Positions 26,320 through 34,692 of a DNA stretch of 64,000 bases are shown here, one piece after another. Positions within the stretch are counted from its first letter, which is position 1, and each line of letters starts with the position of its first letter. The DNA comes from UBA2136 sp963974105 (lineage in GTDB: Bacteria; Pseudomonadota; Alphaproteobacteria; UBA2136), in contig CAXBBG010000004.1 of assembly GCA_963974105.1 (NCBI GenBank), positions 72,189-136,188 on the forward strand, in the 5' to 3' direction. The position numbers were made by a program, and so were the translations under genes. The notes under the pieces are model-generated. The model was not told the origin of the DNA, made no database searches, and was given only the letters and a program-made list of their open reading frames with translations.

Positions 26320-27700
26320 GTATAGCTCTACCATCAACAGCAAGAGCGGCTTCTTTTGTTGCCTCACTCATTGTTGGGTGGGCATGTACCATGCGTGCAA
26401 TATCTTCAGCACTACCACCAAATTCCATAACAGCGACAGCCTCATGTATCATTTCCGATGAGTTGTGCCCAATAATGTGCACCCCTAAAACTTTGTCTGT
26501 TTTTTTGTCGGCTAAAATTTTAACAAAGCCATTTGCTTCCGCCATCGCTACCGCACGGCCATTTCCAACATAAGGAAACTTACCAACATTATATGCAGTT
26601 CCAGCAGCTTTTAATTCATCTTCAGTTTTACCTACGCCTGAAACTTCAGGGTCTGTATAAACTACGTTTGGAATACAGTCATAATTTACGTGAGGTTTTT
26701 GTCCAGCTATCATTTCAACACAGGCAACCCCCTCTTCTTCACCCTTGTGCGCAAGCATTGGCCCTGGTACACAGTCACCAACGGCATAAATAGAAGGCAC
26801 AGATGTTTGGTAATGTTCGTTAATTTGAATAACGCCCCGCTCGTCAGCTTTAACACCAACCTTATCTAGGTCCATGTTTGCTGTATTGGCTTTACGCCCT
26901 ACAGCTACAAGTACTTTGTCACCTTCTAGGGTTTGTAATTCGCCAGCTTTATTTGTAAAGCTTACAGTTGTATTTCCATCAACTGTTTTAACATCAGCCA
27001 CTTTAGAATCAAGATAAAATTCAATCCCTTGTTTTGTAAAAAGCTTCAGAGCTTCTTTACCAAGGTCGCTATCCATAACCGCTAAAGGACGGTCAGCAAT
27101 ATCAATAATAGAAACTTTTGCGCCTAACCTGCGCCAAACAGAACCAAGCTCTAAACCAATAACACCAGCACCAATCACAATCATGTGTTTTGGCACTTCT
27201 TGCAATTCCAACCCGTCTGTTGAATCGATAACATTTACGTGGTCAAACTTAGCAAAAGGTAGTTCAATAATATCAGAACCTGTAGCAATTAAAATATTCT
27301 TTGCTTCATAAGTATCTTTTCCGTCAACCACAACACTATTGGGCCCTGCTAAAGTACCCCAACCGTTAATCACTGTGACTTTATTCTTTTTCATCAAGAA
27401 ATTAATGCCTTGTGTCATCTGCTTGACAACGCCATCTTTACGCTTAATCATCGTTGGAACATCTAACTGAACATCCCCGACAGTAATACCGTGACTACCC
27501 AAGTGATGTTTCGTCATTTCATATTTCTCAGAAGAAGCTAAAAGTGCTTTAGATGGAATACAACCAACATTTAAGCATGTACCTCCAAGTGATGTATGTT
27601 TTTCAATGATTGCTGTTTTTAAACCAAGCTGTGCAGCACGTATAGAGGCAACGTAACCAGCAGGCCCCGAACCAATGACAATAAGATCAAACTGTGACAT
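26312..27700 (-). CDS. lpdA: Dihydrolipoyl dehydrogenase
   Basis: The E3 flavoprotein of 2-oxoacid dehydrogenase complexes. FAD loop GSGPAGYVAAS-like at 10-20 (here GSGPAGYVAS), the redox-active disulfide GGTCLNVGCIPSK at 41-53, NAD loop GAGVIGLELGSVW near 173, and C-terminal HAHPTMSEATKEA with the catalytic His-Glu pair. Length 462 is standard. No other pyruvate or oxoglutarate dehydrogenase subunit gene lies in the window, so it may be an isolated E3 or the tail of a cluster elsewhere. Confidence 0.97.
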   Translation of the reverse strand: MSQFDLIVIGSGPAGYVASIRAAQLGLKTAIIEKHTSLGGTCLNVGCIPSKALLASSEKYEMTKHHLGSHGITVGDVQLDVPTMIKRKDGVVKQMTQGINFLMKKNKVTVINGWGTLAGPNSVVVDGKDTYEAKNILIATGSDIIELPFAKFDHVNVIDSTDGLELQEVPKHMIVIGAGVIGLELGSVWRRLGAKVSIIDIADRPLAVMDSDLGKEALKLFTKQGIEFYLDSKVADVKTVDGNTTVSFTNKAGELQTLEGDKVLVAVGRKANTANMDLDKVGVKADERGVIQINEHYQTSVPSIYAVGDCVPGPMLAHKGEEEGVACVEMIAGQKPHVNYDCIPNVVYTDPEVSGVGKTEDELKAAGTAYNVGKFPYVGNGRAVAMAEANGFVKILADKKTDKVLGVHIIGHNSSEMIHEAVAVMEFGGSAEDIARMVHAHPTMSEATKEAALAVDGRAIHA

Positions 27701-28059
27701 TTACAAATTTCTTTTTTGTTATAATTAGTCTCTATTCCACAAAGGAATCGATGTCATAATACTATCTCAAATTATATAAATTTGTAAACGTTTTAAGGAT
27801 ATTTTTCCTGTGGCATGGCATAAATACAAACGCGCTACATCTAAAGATTTTTCTTTTTATTTAATATATAAGATAGAGTAAAGGCATACGTACCAATAAA
27901 CCATTAGAAACATTCACTTTTACCTTTTCCAAAACACAAGAGAGCTTAAATGGTCAGGCTTAACGCTTTTAAAAAATATAGAACCTATTGCAAGTCAGCG
28001 TTTAATCGAACTTAAATTTTTAAAATTATTGCAAAGTTAAAATATAGTTATCCTTATCG
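27701..28059. other. Non-coding interval upstream of lpdA, ends at an orphan terminator
   Basis: AT-rich sequence holding the lpdA promoter region on the minus strand. On the plus strand no gene with a start codon and ribosome-binding site is visible, yet a strong terminator stands at 28060-28090. A start-less 46-codon open frame (27912 to about 28039, ending LIELKFLKLLQS) is the only coding-like segment; it may be a relic or chance. A small RNA is possible. Confidence 0.4.
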
Positions 28060-28090
28060 AAAAAAAGCCTCTCTAGAAGAGGCTTTTTTT
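28060..28090. terminator. Intrinsic terminator without an obvious gene upstream
   Basis: AAAAAAAGCCTCT, five-base loop, AGAGGCTTTTTTT. It precedes a rightward gene by about 90 bases and follows no annotated gene on either strand, since lpdA reads away from it. Confidence 0.85.
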
Positions 28091-28178
28091 ATCTTGTTCC
28101 ACATCTATGTTTTTGGTATACAAGTCTAAACACAAATACATTTTCTTTTTTCTTTTTTCTTTTTTTTCGGAGGTTTCA

Positions 28179-28532
28179 ATGCGTAACCAACTTAAAACAG
28201 ACAATCCACACATTAAAATTATAGAAATTACACCCGAGTGTGCACATCAAGAAACAGGTTATTTAGTGAACCCTTATGGCGCACAAGATAAAATAGTCGC
28301 TTTTCTAACAGAAACAGGCTTCTTTGAGACCTTTGAAGAGCGTACTTTTTTAGGGATTTTTTTAAAATCTAAGATATATCCTGACTCTGCCATTTGTATG
28401 GCTGAACTATATTTAGAAAAGTTAATGGACTTGGTACCAAATTCTCTCAACGAAATTCATATCTATTACAAACCTAACAAAAAAAACATCGACTCAGAAG
28501 ACTTGTGTGGCCCTGGTCCTCATATCTTTTAA
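28179..28532 (+). CDS. Hypothetical protein, 117 residues
   Basis: From ATG 28179 with GGAGG seven bases upstream. A longer frame from 28107 would translate a T/C tract as Phe/Ser repeats and is rejected. The protein (MRNQLKTDNPHIKIIEITPE) is acidic, with no membrane segment, and ends DLCGPGPHIF. Three cysteines are spread without a metal-site pattern. I recognise no family. The tight terminator behind it and the strong ribosome-binding site indicate a real single-gene transcript. Confidence 0.65.
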   Translation: MRNQLKTDNPHIKIIEITPECAHQETGYLVNPYGAQDKIVAFLTETGFFETFEERTFLGIFLKSKIYPDSAICMAELYLEKLMDLVPNSLNEIHIYYKPNKKNIDSEDLCGPGPHIF

Positions 28533-28533
28533 C

Positions 28534-28569
28534 ATAAAAAAAAAGCCCTTTTGGGGCTTTTTTTTTATG
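28534..28569. terminator. Intrinsic terminator, bidirectional
   Basis: ACATAAAAAAAAAGCCC, loop TTTT, GGGGCTTTTTTTTTATGT: a nearly perfect long palindrome between converging genes. Confidence 0.9.
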
Positions 28570-28577
28570 TTGTAAAC

Positions 28578-29393
28578 TTATTCTTTTACCAACAACCCTT
28601 GAGCATTAAAGTTTAAATGAACGTCTTTTTGCGGTGTGCCTAAGTACGGTAAAAGCTTATATTTTTCTTCATAAACTTTAAAAATTGCCATACGTGACTG
28701 GTCTTGTTTTGTAATTTGTTTAATAGGCTTACCTAATACTTCAACAACATCATCATATTTCGAAATACCATACAGAAATTGCCCTAAAACAGGGTCTTTC
28801 ATCACAGCATTTTCAGGGTAAACAGGAACCGGCTTACCTGGTGCTATAGTGCCGAAGCTAAACACCTCGATAGACTTCGCTGCAATGCCACGCTTGTCAA
28901 ATCTGCTTTCTCTTTCAGCTTCTTTTTGTAAGCGTAAAGCGCGTTGCTCTTTGGTTTCTTTACCAGCTATCACGCCTGCCGTTATAAAATTAAATCCGTG
29001 TTCTACAAAGTTTCTATCATCTTCAGCATCGCTGACTAAAATTTTGCTCAAGCGTTCTTCTTCTAGCAATCTTGCTGCGCGCTCTTTTTTGGTTTCCCTA
29101 CCAGCAACAAGGCCAAGAGTTACAGCACCTATCGCTTTTTCAAAAATGTTACGTGCATCATTTTCGTCTGTCACGTATTTAGCTTCTCTTGCTGCTTTAC
29201 GGTCAGCTTTTAAATCTTCCTCTTTGTCATTCACAATGCCCAAAGTTAACATTTCTAGTAGTGGTGGGAATATATCAATATCCTCACTTACCTCTGCTAC
29301 TGGCTCAACATGATCAATCAGTGGGGACTGGTTTTTTGCGCTACAGCCAGCTAAAATAATTGAAAAACATAAGACAAAAAAACGAAATTTCAC
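28578..29393 (-). CDS. Repeat-containing lipoprotein with BamE/SmpA-like C-terminus
   Basis: 271 residues. The signal peptide ends in the lipobox LAGC (Cys17). The middle carries imperfect repeats with hydrophobic-glycine anchors at about 49-54 (LTLGIV), 91-96 (VTLGLV), 137-142 (ITAGVI) and 178-183 (FSFGTI), each of the first three followed by charged helices such as GRETKKERAARLLEEER and GKETKEQRALRLQKEAE. The end, YDDVVEVLGKPIKQI to DVHLNFNAQGLLV, has the look of the SmpA/OmlA (BamE) fold that many envelope lipoproteins share. An outer-membrane-anchored role is likely; precise function unknown. Confidence 0.7.
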   Translation of the reverse strand: MKFRFFVLCFSIILAGCSAKNQSPLIDHVEPVAEVSEDIDIFPPLLEMLTLGIVNDKEEDLKADRKAAREAKYVTDENDARNIFEKAIGAVTLGLVAGRETKKERAARLLEEERLSKILVSDAEDDRNFVEHGFNFITAGVIAGKETKEQRALRLQKEAERESRFDKRGIAAKSIEVFSFGTIAPGKPVPVYPENAVMKDPVLGQFLYGISKYDDVVEVLGKPIKQITKQDQSRMAIFKVYEEKYKLLPYLGTPQKDVHLNFNAQGLLVKE

Positions 29394-29469
29394 AGCTATA
29401 ACCTTATTATATTTTTTATTTAATAGTTATATAAGCAAAAAGCATACCATCTATAAATATATATCGCAT

Positions 29470-29500
29470 AAAAAAAGCCCCCTAGCATTGGAGGCTTTTT
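29470..29500. terminator. Intrinsic terminator after ssb
   Basis: Read on the minus strand, AAAAAGCC and GGCTTTTT close a stem extended by GG/CC with a one-base bulge, then a T run. It lies 17 bases after the ssb stop. Confidence 0.8.
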
Positions 29501-29516
29501 ATTTTAAGCAACTAAC

Positions 29517-29981
29517 TTAAAATGGAATATCATCATCGAAAGCATCATCAGCTGCTGCTGCCGCAGGCTTTGTCGCTTTTGCTTTTTTAGGTGCAGGTGT
29601 ACTTTGATCCATTTCACTGTCATCGTAGCTCGCGCTTGAACGGCTACCTAGCATTTGCATTTGGCCGCCACGGTCTACAACAATTTCAGTTGTGTAACGT
29701 TCGTTACCATCTTTGTCCTGCCATTTATTCGTTTGAAGCTTACCTTCAAAGTAAGCGCTGTCACCTTTTTTAAGGTATTTTTCAGCTACTTCTGCAAGTG
29801 GGCCAAACATCACAACACGGTGCCATTCTGTTTTTTCTTGTCGCTCACCAGACTGGTCTTTCCAGCTTTCTGTACTTGCAACAGTTAGGTTTGCAATGGC
29901 GCGGTTGTCACCAGTGTAACGAATTTCAGGGTCACGACCCAAGTTACCAATAATTTGAACTTTATTTAGACTTCCAGCCAT
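29517..29981 (-). CDS. ssb: Single-stranded DNA-binding protein
   Basis: 154 residues from ATG 29981, which has AGGAG eight bases upstream; an in-frame start at 30029 adds residues unlike SSB. The OB-fold starts MAGSLNKVQIIGNLGRDPEIRY and includes ANLTVASTESWKDQSGE and TEWHRVVMFG. A disordered linker (APKKAKATKPAAAAA) precedes the acidic tip DDAFDDDIPF used to recruit repair and replication proteins. Divergent from uvrA, the conserved alphaproteobacterial and gammaproteobacterial arrangement. Confidence 0.97.
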   Translation of the reverse strand: MAGSLNKVQIIGNLGRDPEIRYTGDNRAIANLTVASTESWKDQSGERQEKTEWHRVVMFGPLAEVAEKYLKKGDSAYFEGKLQTNKWQDKDGNERYTTEIVVDRGGQMQMLGSRSSASYDDSEMDQSTPAPKKAKATKPAAAAADDAFDDDIPF

Positions 29982-30008
29982 TTTTATTCTCCTAATACCT
30001 TTGAACGG

Positions 30009-30038
30009 TTGATTTTTATAGCCACACAACTATATAGT
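30009..30038 (+). promoter_or_regulatory. Candidate uvrA promoter
   Basis: TTGATT (30009-30014), an 18-base spacer, then TATAGT (30033-30038). Transcription would start near 30045, about 65 bases before the TTG start. The -10 lies in a perfect palindrome ACTATATAGT (30029-30038). I see no GAAC or GTTC direct repeat of the alphaproteobacterial LexA type in this gap. Confidence 0.35.
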
Positions 30039-30055
30039 AGTTACGTAACATATGG

Positions 30056-30083
30056 ATTATATAAAAAACCCTCTACAATGCAA
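30056..30083 (-). promoter_or_regulatory. Candidate ssb promoter
   Basis: On the minus strand TTGCAT (complement of 30078-30083), a 16-base spacer and a perfect TATAAT (complement of 30056-30061). The start would be near 30048, so the ssb and uvrA transcripts would begin within a few bases of each other and run through each other's promoter. Confidence 0.45.
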
Positions 30084-30110
30084 GCATTTTAAAGAAAGAA
30101 ACATAGAACA

Positions 30111-32966
30111 TTGGCTAAGTTTATATCAGTTAAAGGCGCAAAAGAGCACAATCTTAAGAATGTCGATATCGATATTCCGCGCAATTCCTTCACCGTTATC
30201 ACAGGATTATCGGGCTCAGGTAAGTCATCTCTTGCTTTCGATACCATTTATGCAGAAGGACACAGGCGCTATGTTGAAAGTTTAAGTGCTTATGCCCGTC
30301 AATTTTTAAATATTGGGGGTAAACCCGATGTTGAACGTATTGACGGTTTATCACCCGCCATTTCAATTGAACAAAAAACAACAAGCAAAAATCCGCGTTC
30401 AACCGTTGGTACAATCACCGAAATTTATGACTACTTGCGTTTACTTTATGCGCAAACAGGTAAGCCGCATTGCCCAATCCACGATATTGAAATTGAAGCG
30501 CAAACTGTGAGCCAAATGGTCGATATTATTAGCGAATGGCCAGAAGGTACCAGATTGCAAATTATTGCACCTGTTATTCGCGGTCGTAAAGGTGAATATA
30601 AAAAAGATATGTCAAACTGGTTAAAGCAAGGATTTAGCCGTGTACGTATTGATGGAGAGCTTTACAGTATTCCTGATGCCCCTGCTTTAGAAAAGAATAT
30701 TAAGCACGACATTGACATTATTATTGACCGACTTGCTGTCAAACCTGAAAACCAAACAAGGCTAGCCGACAGCATAGAAACAGCCCTTAAATTAAGTGAC
30801 GGTATGGTACTTGCTGAACCAGTTGCTAAAAAAGATGATGATACAAAGCTGCCCGAAGCGCGTAAATTTAGCGAAAAGTATAGCTGCCCGATATGCAGCC
30901 ACGCTATTCCAGATTTAGAACCGCGCCTATTTTCATTCAACAGCCCACACGGTGCTTGTTCAGAATGTGATGGACTTGGCGAAGTTGTATATTTTGACCC
31001 TGACCTCATTGTACCTGACCACAATAAGTCCATTGTTGACGGGGCCATTTTACCATGGAAAGAAGGCTCTACAAATTATTACGCAAAAGCATTGGCTAAA
31101 CATTACAAATTTGACCTTAATCTGATGTTTAAAGCAATTCCTCAGGACATACGTGAAATTATTTTATATGGCAGTGGTACGGAAGAGCTACCATTTGTAT
31201 TTGAAGGTGGTAAAGCAAACTTCCAAACAACCAAAACTTATGAAGGAATTATACCAAACCTTCAGCGCCGTTGGCTTGAGTCATCAAACCCTATGAACCG
31301 CGAAGACTTAAACGCTTACCGCGCAAGTCACCCCTGCCCTAAATGTGAAGGAAGACGATTAAACGAAAACGCGCTTTCGGTGAAGGTTAAAGGATTAAAT
31401 ATCACTGAAGTCTGCGGTCTTTCTATTGAACACTCTTTAAAACACCATACAGAATTGCAAAGCCATTTAACGGGTAGCCGAGCGGTTATTGCCGAACCTA
31501 TACTCAAAGAAGTGGTCGCAAGACTTTCATTTTTAAAACACGTCGGCTTGCAATATTTAACACTTTCTCGCATGGCAGGTACACTAAGTGGTGGTGAATC
31601 ACAGCGTATTCGCCTTGCCTCACAAATCGGTAGCGGTTTAACGGGTGTTATGTATGTACTTGATGAGCCTTCTATTGGTTTACACCAACGTGATAACGAT
31701 AGATTGCTCGAATCCCTCATTCAATTACGAGACCTCGACAATACCATTTTAGTTGTTGAGCACGACGAAGACGCTATTCGTCATGCTGACTTTATTGTGG
31801 ATATGGGCCCAGGCGCTGGTGAACACGGCGGCGAAATTATTGCTCAAGGCACGCTTGATGATATTTTAAAAAGCGAAAAATCCATTACGGCACAATTTTT
31901 AAACGGCAAACGTGAAATTAGCGTGCCAAGTAAACGCCGTAAAGCAACTAAATATATTACAGTTGAAGAAGCTACGGGTAACAACCTCAACAACGTAACT
32001 GCTAAATTTCCGTTAAACATTATGACCTGTGTTACAGGTGTCAGTGGCAGCGGTAAAAGCACACTTGTTATGCAAACACTTACCAAGGCTGTTGCTCGTA
32101 AACTTAATAATAACAAAGAAGTTCCTGCGCCACATAAGGCGGTTAAAGGATTAGAAAATATTGATAAAATAGTCAACATTGACCAAAGCGCTATTGGGCG
32201 TACACCACGCAGTAACCCTGCTACATACACAGGTATTATGAGCCCTATTCGTGACTGGTTTGCAAAACTACCAGACGCGCAACAACGTGGTTACAAGGCA
32301 GGTCGTTTTAGTTTTAACGTTAAAGGCGGTCGCTGTGAAGCCTGTCAAGGTGATGGACTTATTCGCGTTGAAATGCACTTCCTGCCTGACGTTTTTGTTC
32401 CTTGTGATGTTTGTAAGGGTGCCCGTTTCAACCGTGAAACTTTAGAAGTAAAATACAAGTTCAAGTCTATCGCCGATATTTTAGATATGACCGTTGAAGA
32501 AGCCTGTGAATTTTTTAAAGGCGTGCCACTTATTCACAAACGTTTGCAGACGCTTATGGACGTAGGGCTAAGCTATATACGCCTTGGGCAAAGCGCAACC
32601 ACCTTAAGTGGTGGTGAAGCACAGCGTATTAAGCTTTCTAAAGAGCTTTCAAAGCGTAGTACAGGAAAAACCTTGTATATATTAGACGAGCCAACCACAG
32701 GTCTTCATTTTGCCGACATTGAAATGTTGCTGAAAGTTTTACACCGCCTTGTAAACGAAGGCAACACCATGGTGATTATTGAACACAATTTAGATGTTAT
32801 TAAAACAGCCGACCACATTATTGACGTGGGCCCTGAAGGTGGCGACGGTGGCGGTGAAATTGTTGCTACAGGTACTCCTGAAGAAGTGGCTAAGGTTAAA
32901 GGTAGCCATACCGGTTATTATTTAAATGAATTATTACTCAAGCATAAACAAAAGAAAGTAATATAA
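30111..32966 (+). CDS. uvrA: Excinuclease ABC subunit A
   Basis: UvrA is the damage-recognition ATPase of nucleotide excision repair. The 951-residue protein carries two ABC modules: Walker A GLSGSGKSSL near 33, zinc site CPICSHAI ... CSECDG near 262-290, signature LSGGESQRIRLASQIGSG near 495, second Walker A GVSGSGKSTL near 645, second zinc site CEACQGDG ... CDVCKGAR near 745-770, and signature LSGGEAQRIKL near 835. The start is TTG at 30111: a stop codon at 30090 in the same frame leaves no upstream ATG, and MAKFISVKGAKEHNLKN is the usual N-terminus. Confidence 0.98.
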   Translation: MAKFISVKGAKEHNLKNVDIDIPRNSFTVITGLSGSGKSSLAFDTIYAEGHRRYVESLSAYARQFLNIGGKPDVERIDGLSPAISIEQKTTSKNPRSTVGTITEIYDYLRLLYAQTGKPHCPIHDIEIEAQTVSQMVDIISEWPEGTRLQIIAPVIRGRKGEYKKDMSNWLKQGFSRVRIDGELYSIPDAPALEKNIKHDIDIIIDRLAVKPENQTRLADSIETALKLSDGMVLAEPVAKKDDDTKLPEARKFSEKYSCPICSHAIPDLEPRLFSFNSPHGACSECDGLGEVVYFDPDLIVPDHNKSIVDGAILPWKEGSTNYYAKALAKHYKFDLNLMFKAIPQDIREIILYGSGTEELPFVFEGGKANFQTTKTYEGIIPNLQRRWLESSNPMNREDLNAYRASHPCPKCEGRRLNENALSVKVKGLNITEVCGLSIEHSLKHHTELQSHLTGSRAVIAEPILKEVVARLSFLKHVGLQYLTLSRMAGTLSGGESQRIRLASQIGSGLTGVMYVLDEPSIGLHQRDNDRLLESLIQLRDLDNTILVVEHDEDAIRHADFIVDMGPGAGEHGGEIIAQGTLDDILKSEKSITAQFLNGKREISVPSKRRKATKYITVEEATGNNLNNVTAKFPLNIMTCVTGVSGSGKSTLVMQTLTKAVARKLNNNKEVPAPHKAVKGLENIDKIVNIDQSAIGRTPRSNPATYTGIMSPIRDWFAKLPDAQQRGYKAGRFSFNVKGGRCEACQGDGLIRVEMHFLPDVFVPCDVCKGARFNRETLEVKYKFKSIADILDMTVEEACEFFKGVPLIHKRLQTLMDVGLSYIRLGQSATTLSGGEAQRIKLSKELSKRSTGKTLYILDEPTTGLHFADIEMLLKVLHRLVNEGNTMVIIEHNLDVIKTADHIIDVGPEGGDGGGEIVATGTPEEVAKVKGSHTGYYLNELLLKHKQKKVI

Positions 32967-33298
32967 TGCCCGCAGAACTTAAAGATGGAGCCGACTTAAA
33001 AGACCTTCAAAACTTTGTTATGAATATGAAAAAAGATTTTGGTTTTTACCAAGAAGACCCATATGTAGAGCTTGTGCTTATGATGGAAGAAATGGGAGAG
33101 TTGGTTAAAGCTGTTAGAAAAAACCGTAAAGGCTCATGCATTGACCCAAACTCACACGTGGGCGGCATAGGTGAAGAAGTAGCAGACGTATTAATTTATT
33201 TAACACAGGTTGCAAATTTATGTGGCGTTGATATAGAAGACGCTGTGCGTCAAAAACACGAACATAACAAAACACGTGTTTGGAACCGTCAAGCATAG
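32966..33298 (+). CDS. MazG-like nucleotide pyrophosphohydrolase
   Basis: 110 residues with the all-alpha NTP-PPase pattern: LVLMMEEMGELVKAVRK at about 36-52 (the first acidic pair EExxE) and GIGEEVADVLIYLTQVANLCG near 66-86 (ExxD). These enzymes hydrolyse (d)NTPs to monophosphate. The ATG overlaps the uvrA stop by one base (TAATG), which ties it to a DNA-repair operon and suggests a nucleotide-pool cleaning role; that link is inference. Confidence 0.85.
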   Translation: MPAELKDGADLKDLQNFVMNMKKDFGFYQEDPYVELVLMMEEMGELVKAVRKNRKGSCIDPNSHVGGIGEEVADVLIYLTQVANLCGVDIEDAVRQKHEHNKTRVWNRQA

Positions 33299-33537
33299 TG
33301 GATATATCTGCACTTACCAATCCATTTAACATCCGTGTTACACCAAACGCGTCGCGTAATGCTATAAAAATGGACGGTGACATTATGCGTGTTTACGTGA
33401 CAACTGTGCCAGAAAGTGGCAAAGCCAACAAAGCTGTTATAGTCCTGCTTTCAAAAGAACTAAATATTGCTAAAAGTAAAATTAGCATTGTAAAAGGCGA
33501 AACAGGTAAAGACAAAACCATTTTTATTGCAAAATAA
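33298..33537 (+). CDS. YggU/DUF167 family protein
   Basis: From GTG at 33298, overlapping the MazG-like stop by one base (TAGTG), the protein has 79 residues. NPFNIRVTPNASRNAIKMDGD and ESGKANKAVIVLLSKELNIAK followed by KGETGKDKTIFI are the family's conserved blocks. An in-frame TTG at 33280 lies inside the preceding gene and is less likely. The role of this family is unknown. Last gene of the uvrA operon before a terminator. Confidence 0.88.
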   Translation: MDISALTNPFNIRVTPNASRNAIKMDGDIMRVYVTTVPESGKANKAVIVLLSKELNIAKSKISIVKGETGKDKTIFIAK

Positions 33538-33558
33538 AACCCTCATACGAGGGTTTTT
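33536..33558. terminator. Intrinsic terminator, bidirectional
   Basis: AAAACCCTC, loop ATAC, GAGGGTTTTT, between converging genes; serves the uvrA operon and the small membrane-protein gene. Confidence 0.85.
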
Positions 33559-33560
33559 AA

Positions 33561-33908
33561 TTATTTAGCCTTTGGGCAATATTTCTTCTTCAGCAATAAA
33601 AAGCTTAAATATGTAAAATAGAAGAATGCAAACCAAATACCGTGTGCTAACAACAAACCGCCATCACTTGGAATAGTCATATCCCCAGCTGTAAGTACAA
33701 GGTTTTGAGATAGAAGTAATTCTTGGAACGGTACCGTTGGAAAGACCAAAGAAACAAAACCAATAATATTTAAAATTTCAAAATCCCAACCAAAATAATT
33801 ATTTAAAAAGCCAAGCCCAAAAGCAAGTAAAACAAGCACTAAATAAACAACAGCATAGTAAAATGCTTGTGAATATAAACATTTTGCTTCTTTGAAAAAT
33901 TTACACAT
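33561..33908 (-). CDS. Hypothetical membrane protein, 115 residues
   Basis: Three hydrophobic segments (about 17-35, 44-62 and 85-105) between charged ends; the N-terminus MCKFFKEAKCLYSQ and C-terminus KKKYCPKAK are basic, which places the N-terminus probably inside. No family recognised. It lies 31 bases downstream of the coiled-coil protein gene and may be co-transcribed with it. Confidence 0.6.
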   Translation of the reverse strand: MCKFFKEAKCLYSQAFYYAVVYLVLVLLAFGLGFLNNYFGWDFEILNIIGFVSLVFPTVPFQELLLSQNLVLTAGDMTIPSDGGLLLAHGIWFAFFYFTYLSFLLLKKKYCPKAK

Positions 33909-33939
33909 AAAAATTTACCCTTTGAAATTTATTATAATA

Positions 33940-34410
33940 TTATTTTGGTACACCGTGATATTCTGTACCTAAGTGAACAGCTTTACCATCAAAGCACAAG
34001 TAACGCATAGACTGGCTACCATCGGCACTTTTAACAATATTTGTTTGTTGGTGTTTTGTTTCAATGTCAGCACAGTCTTCTGTGTCTTCACCCCATGTAA
34101 ACAATGGAATTTGGTCATAAAGCCCTTTTTGACCTGCACGTAAATTGGCAATGTCGACATTACGTAATTTTAAAACCTGGTCGTTTAATGCGTCATACTT
34201 AGTCGACATATCGTCAACCTGTTTTGTTAAAACATCGTTATCACGCTGCAACTGGCGTACATCTTTTAAGAGCTGTTGGTTCGTTTCATGCATACGCATC
34301 ATACGTTGCTCAACACGGCGAATTTCCATATCAACGTCTTTATCCAAAGCAAAACTTTGCAATGGCAACAATAAACCGACGGTGAGTGCTAGCGTAGTAA
34401 TTTTTTTCAT
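33940..34410 (-). CDS. Periplasmic coiled-coil protein resembling the CpoB N-terminal domain
   Basis: 156 residues. Signal peptide to about residue 21 (LPLQSFA). Residues 25-95 form a heptad-rich coiled coil (EIRRVEQRMMRMHETNQQLL) ending LRAGQKGLYDQI, like the trimerising N-terminal helix of CpoB/YbgF, but no TPR repeats follow. Instead a short domain with two cysteines (EDCADIE and MRYLCFDGKAVHLG) ends the protein; these could form a disulfide. Function unknown; a cell-envelope role is likely. Confidence 0.65.
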   Translation of the reverse strand: MKKITTLALTVGLLLPLQSFALDKDVDMEIRRVEQRMMRMHETNQQLLKDVRQLQRDNDVLTKQVDDMSTKYDALNDQVLKLRNVDIANLRAGQKGLYDQIPLFTWGEDTEDCADIETKHQQTNIVKSADGSQSMRYLCFDGKAVHLGTEYHGVPK

Positions 34411-34644
34411 AAGTTCGCAATTATTATTAATTCAATTTATTACGCTCTAATGTACAGGAAATTTAATAAGAATACAAATATGTTATATCGTAATTTATGT
34501 GTCGACCATTATCCATAAACTTAAACGCCTCTATACCAAATATGCTAAAAAATTGCTTTTTGATCTATCGTGACAAACATCCCTTCTATAAACTCGTCCA
34601 AAACGGGTGAATGAGGATTTATATTATGCATATGTTGTATAGAT

Positions 34645-34669
34645 AAAAGCCCCCACATGGAGGCTTTTT
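34645..34669. terminator. Intrinsic terminator after sodB
   Basis: AAAAGCC and GGCTTTT flank an inner CC/GG with a one-base bulge. The rest of 34411-34692 shows no gene; an 11-codon ATG frame (34626-34661, after TGAGG) is too short to support. Confidence 0.75.
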
Positions 34670-34692
34670 ATAAGCGGTAGATTAACCAAGAT

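Noticed and set aside
34411..34644. Tiny gene (11 codons) before the sodB terminator
   Set aside because: Too short, and the nearby TGAGG could be chance in this sequence.
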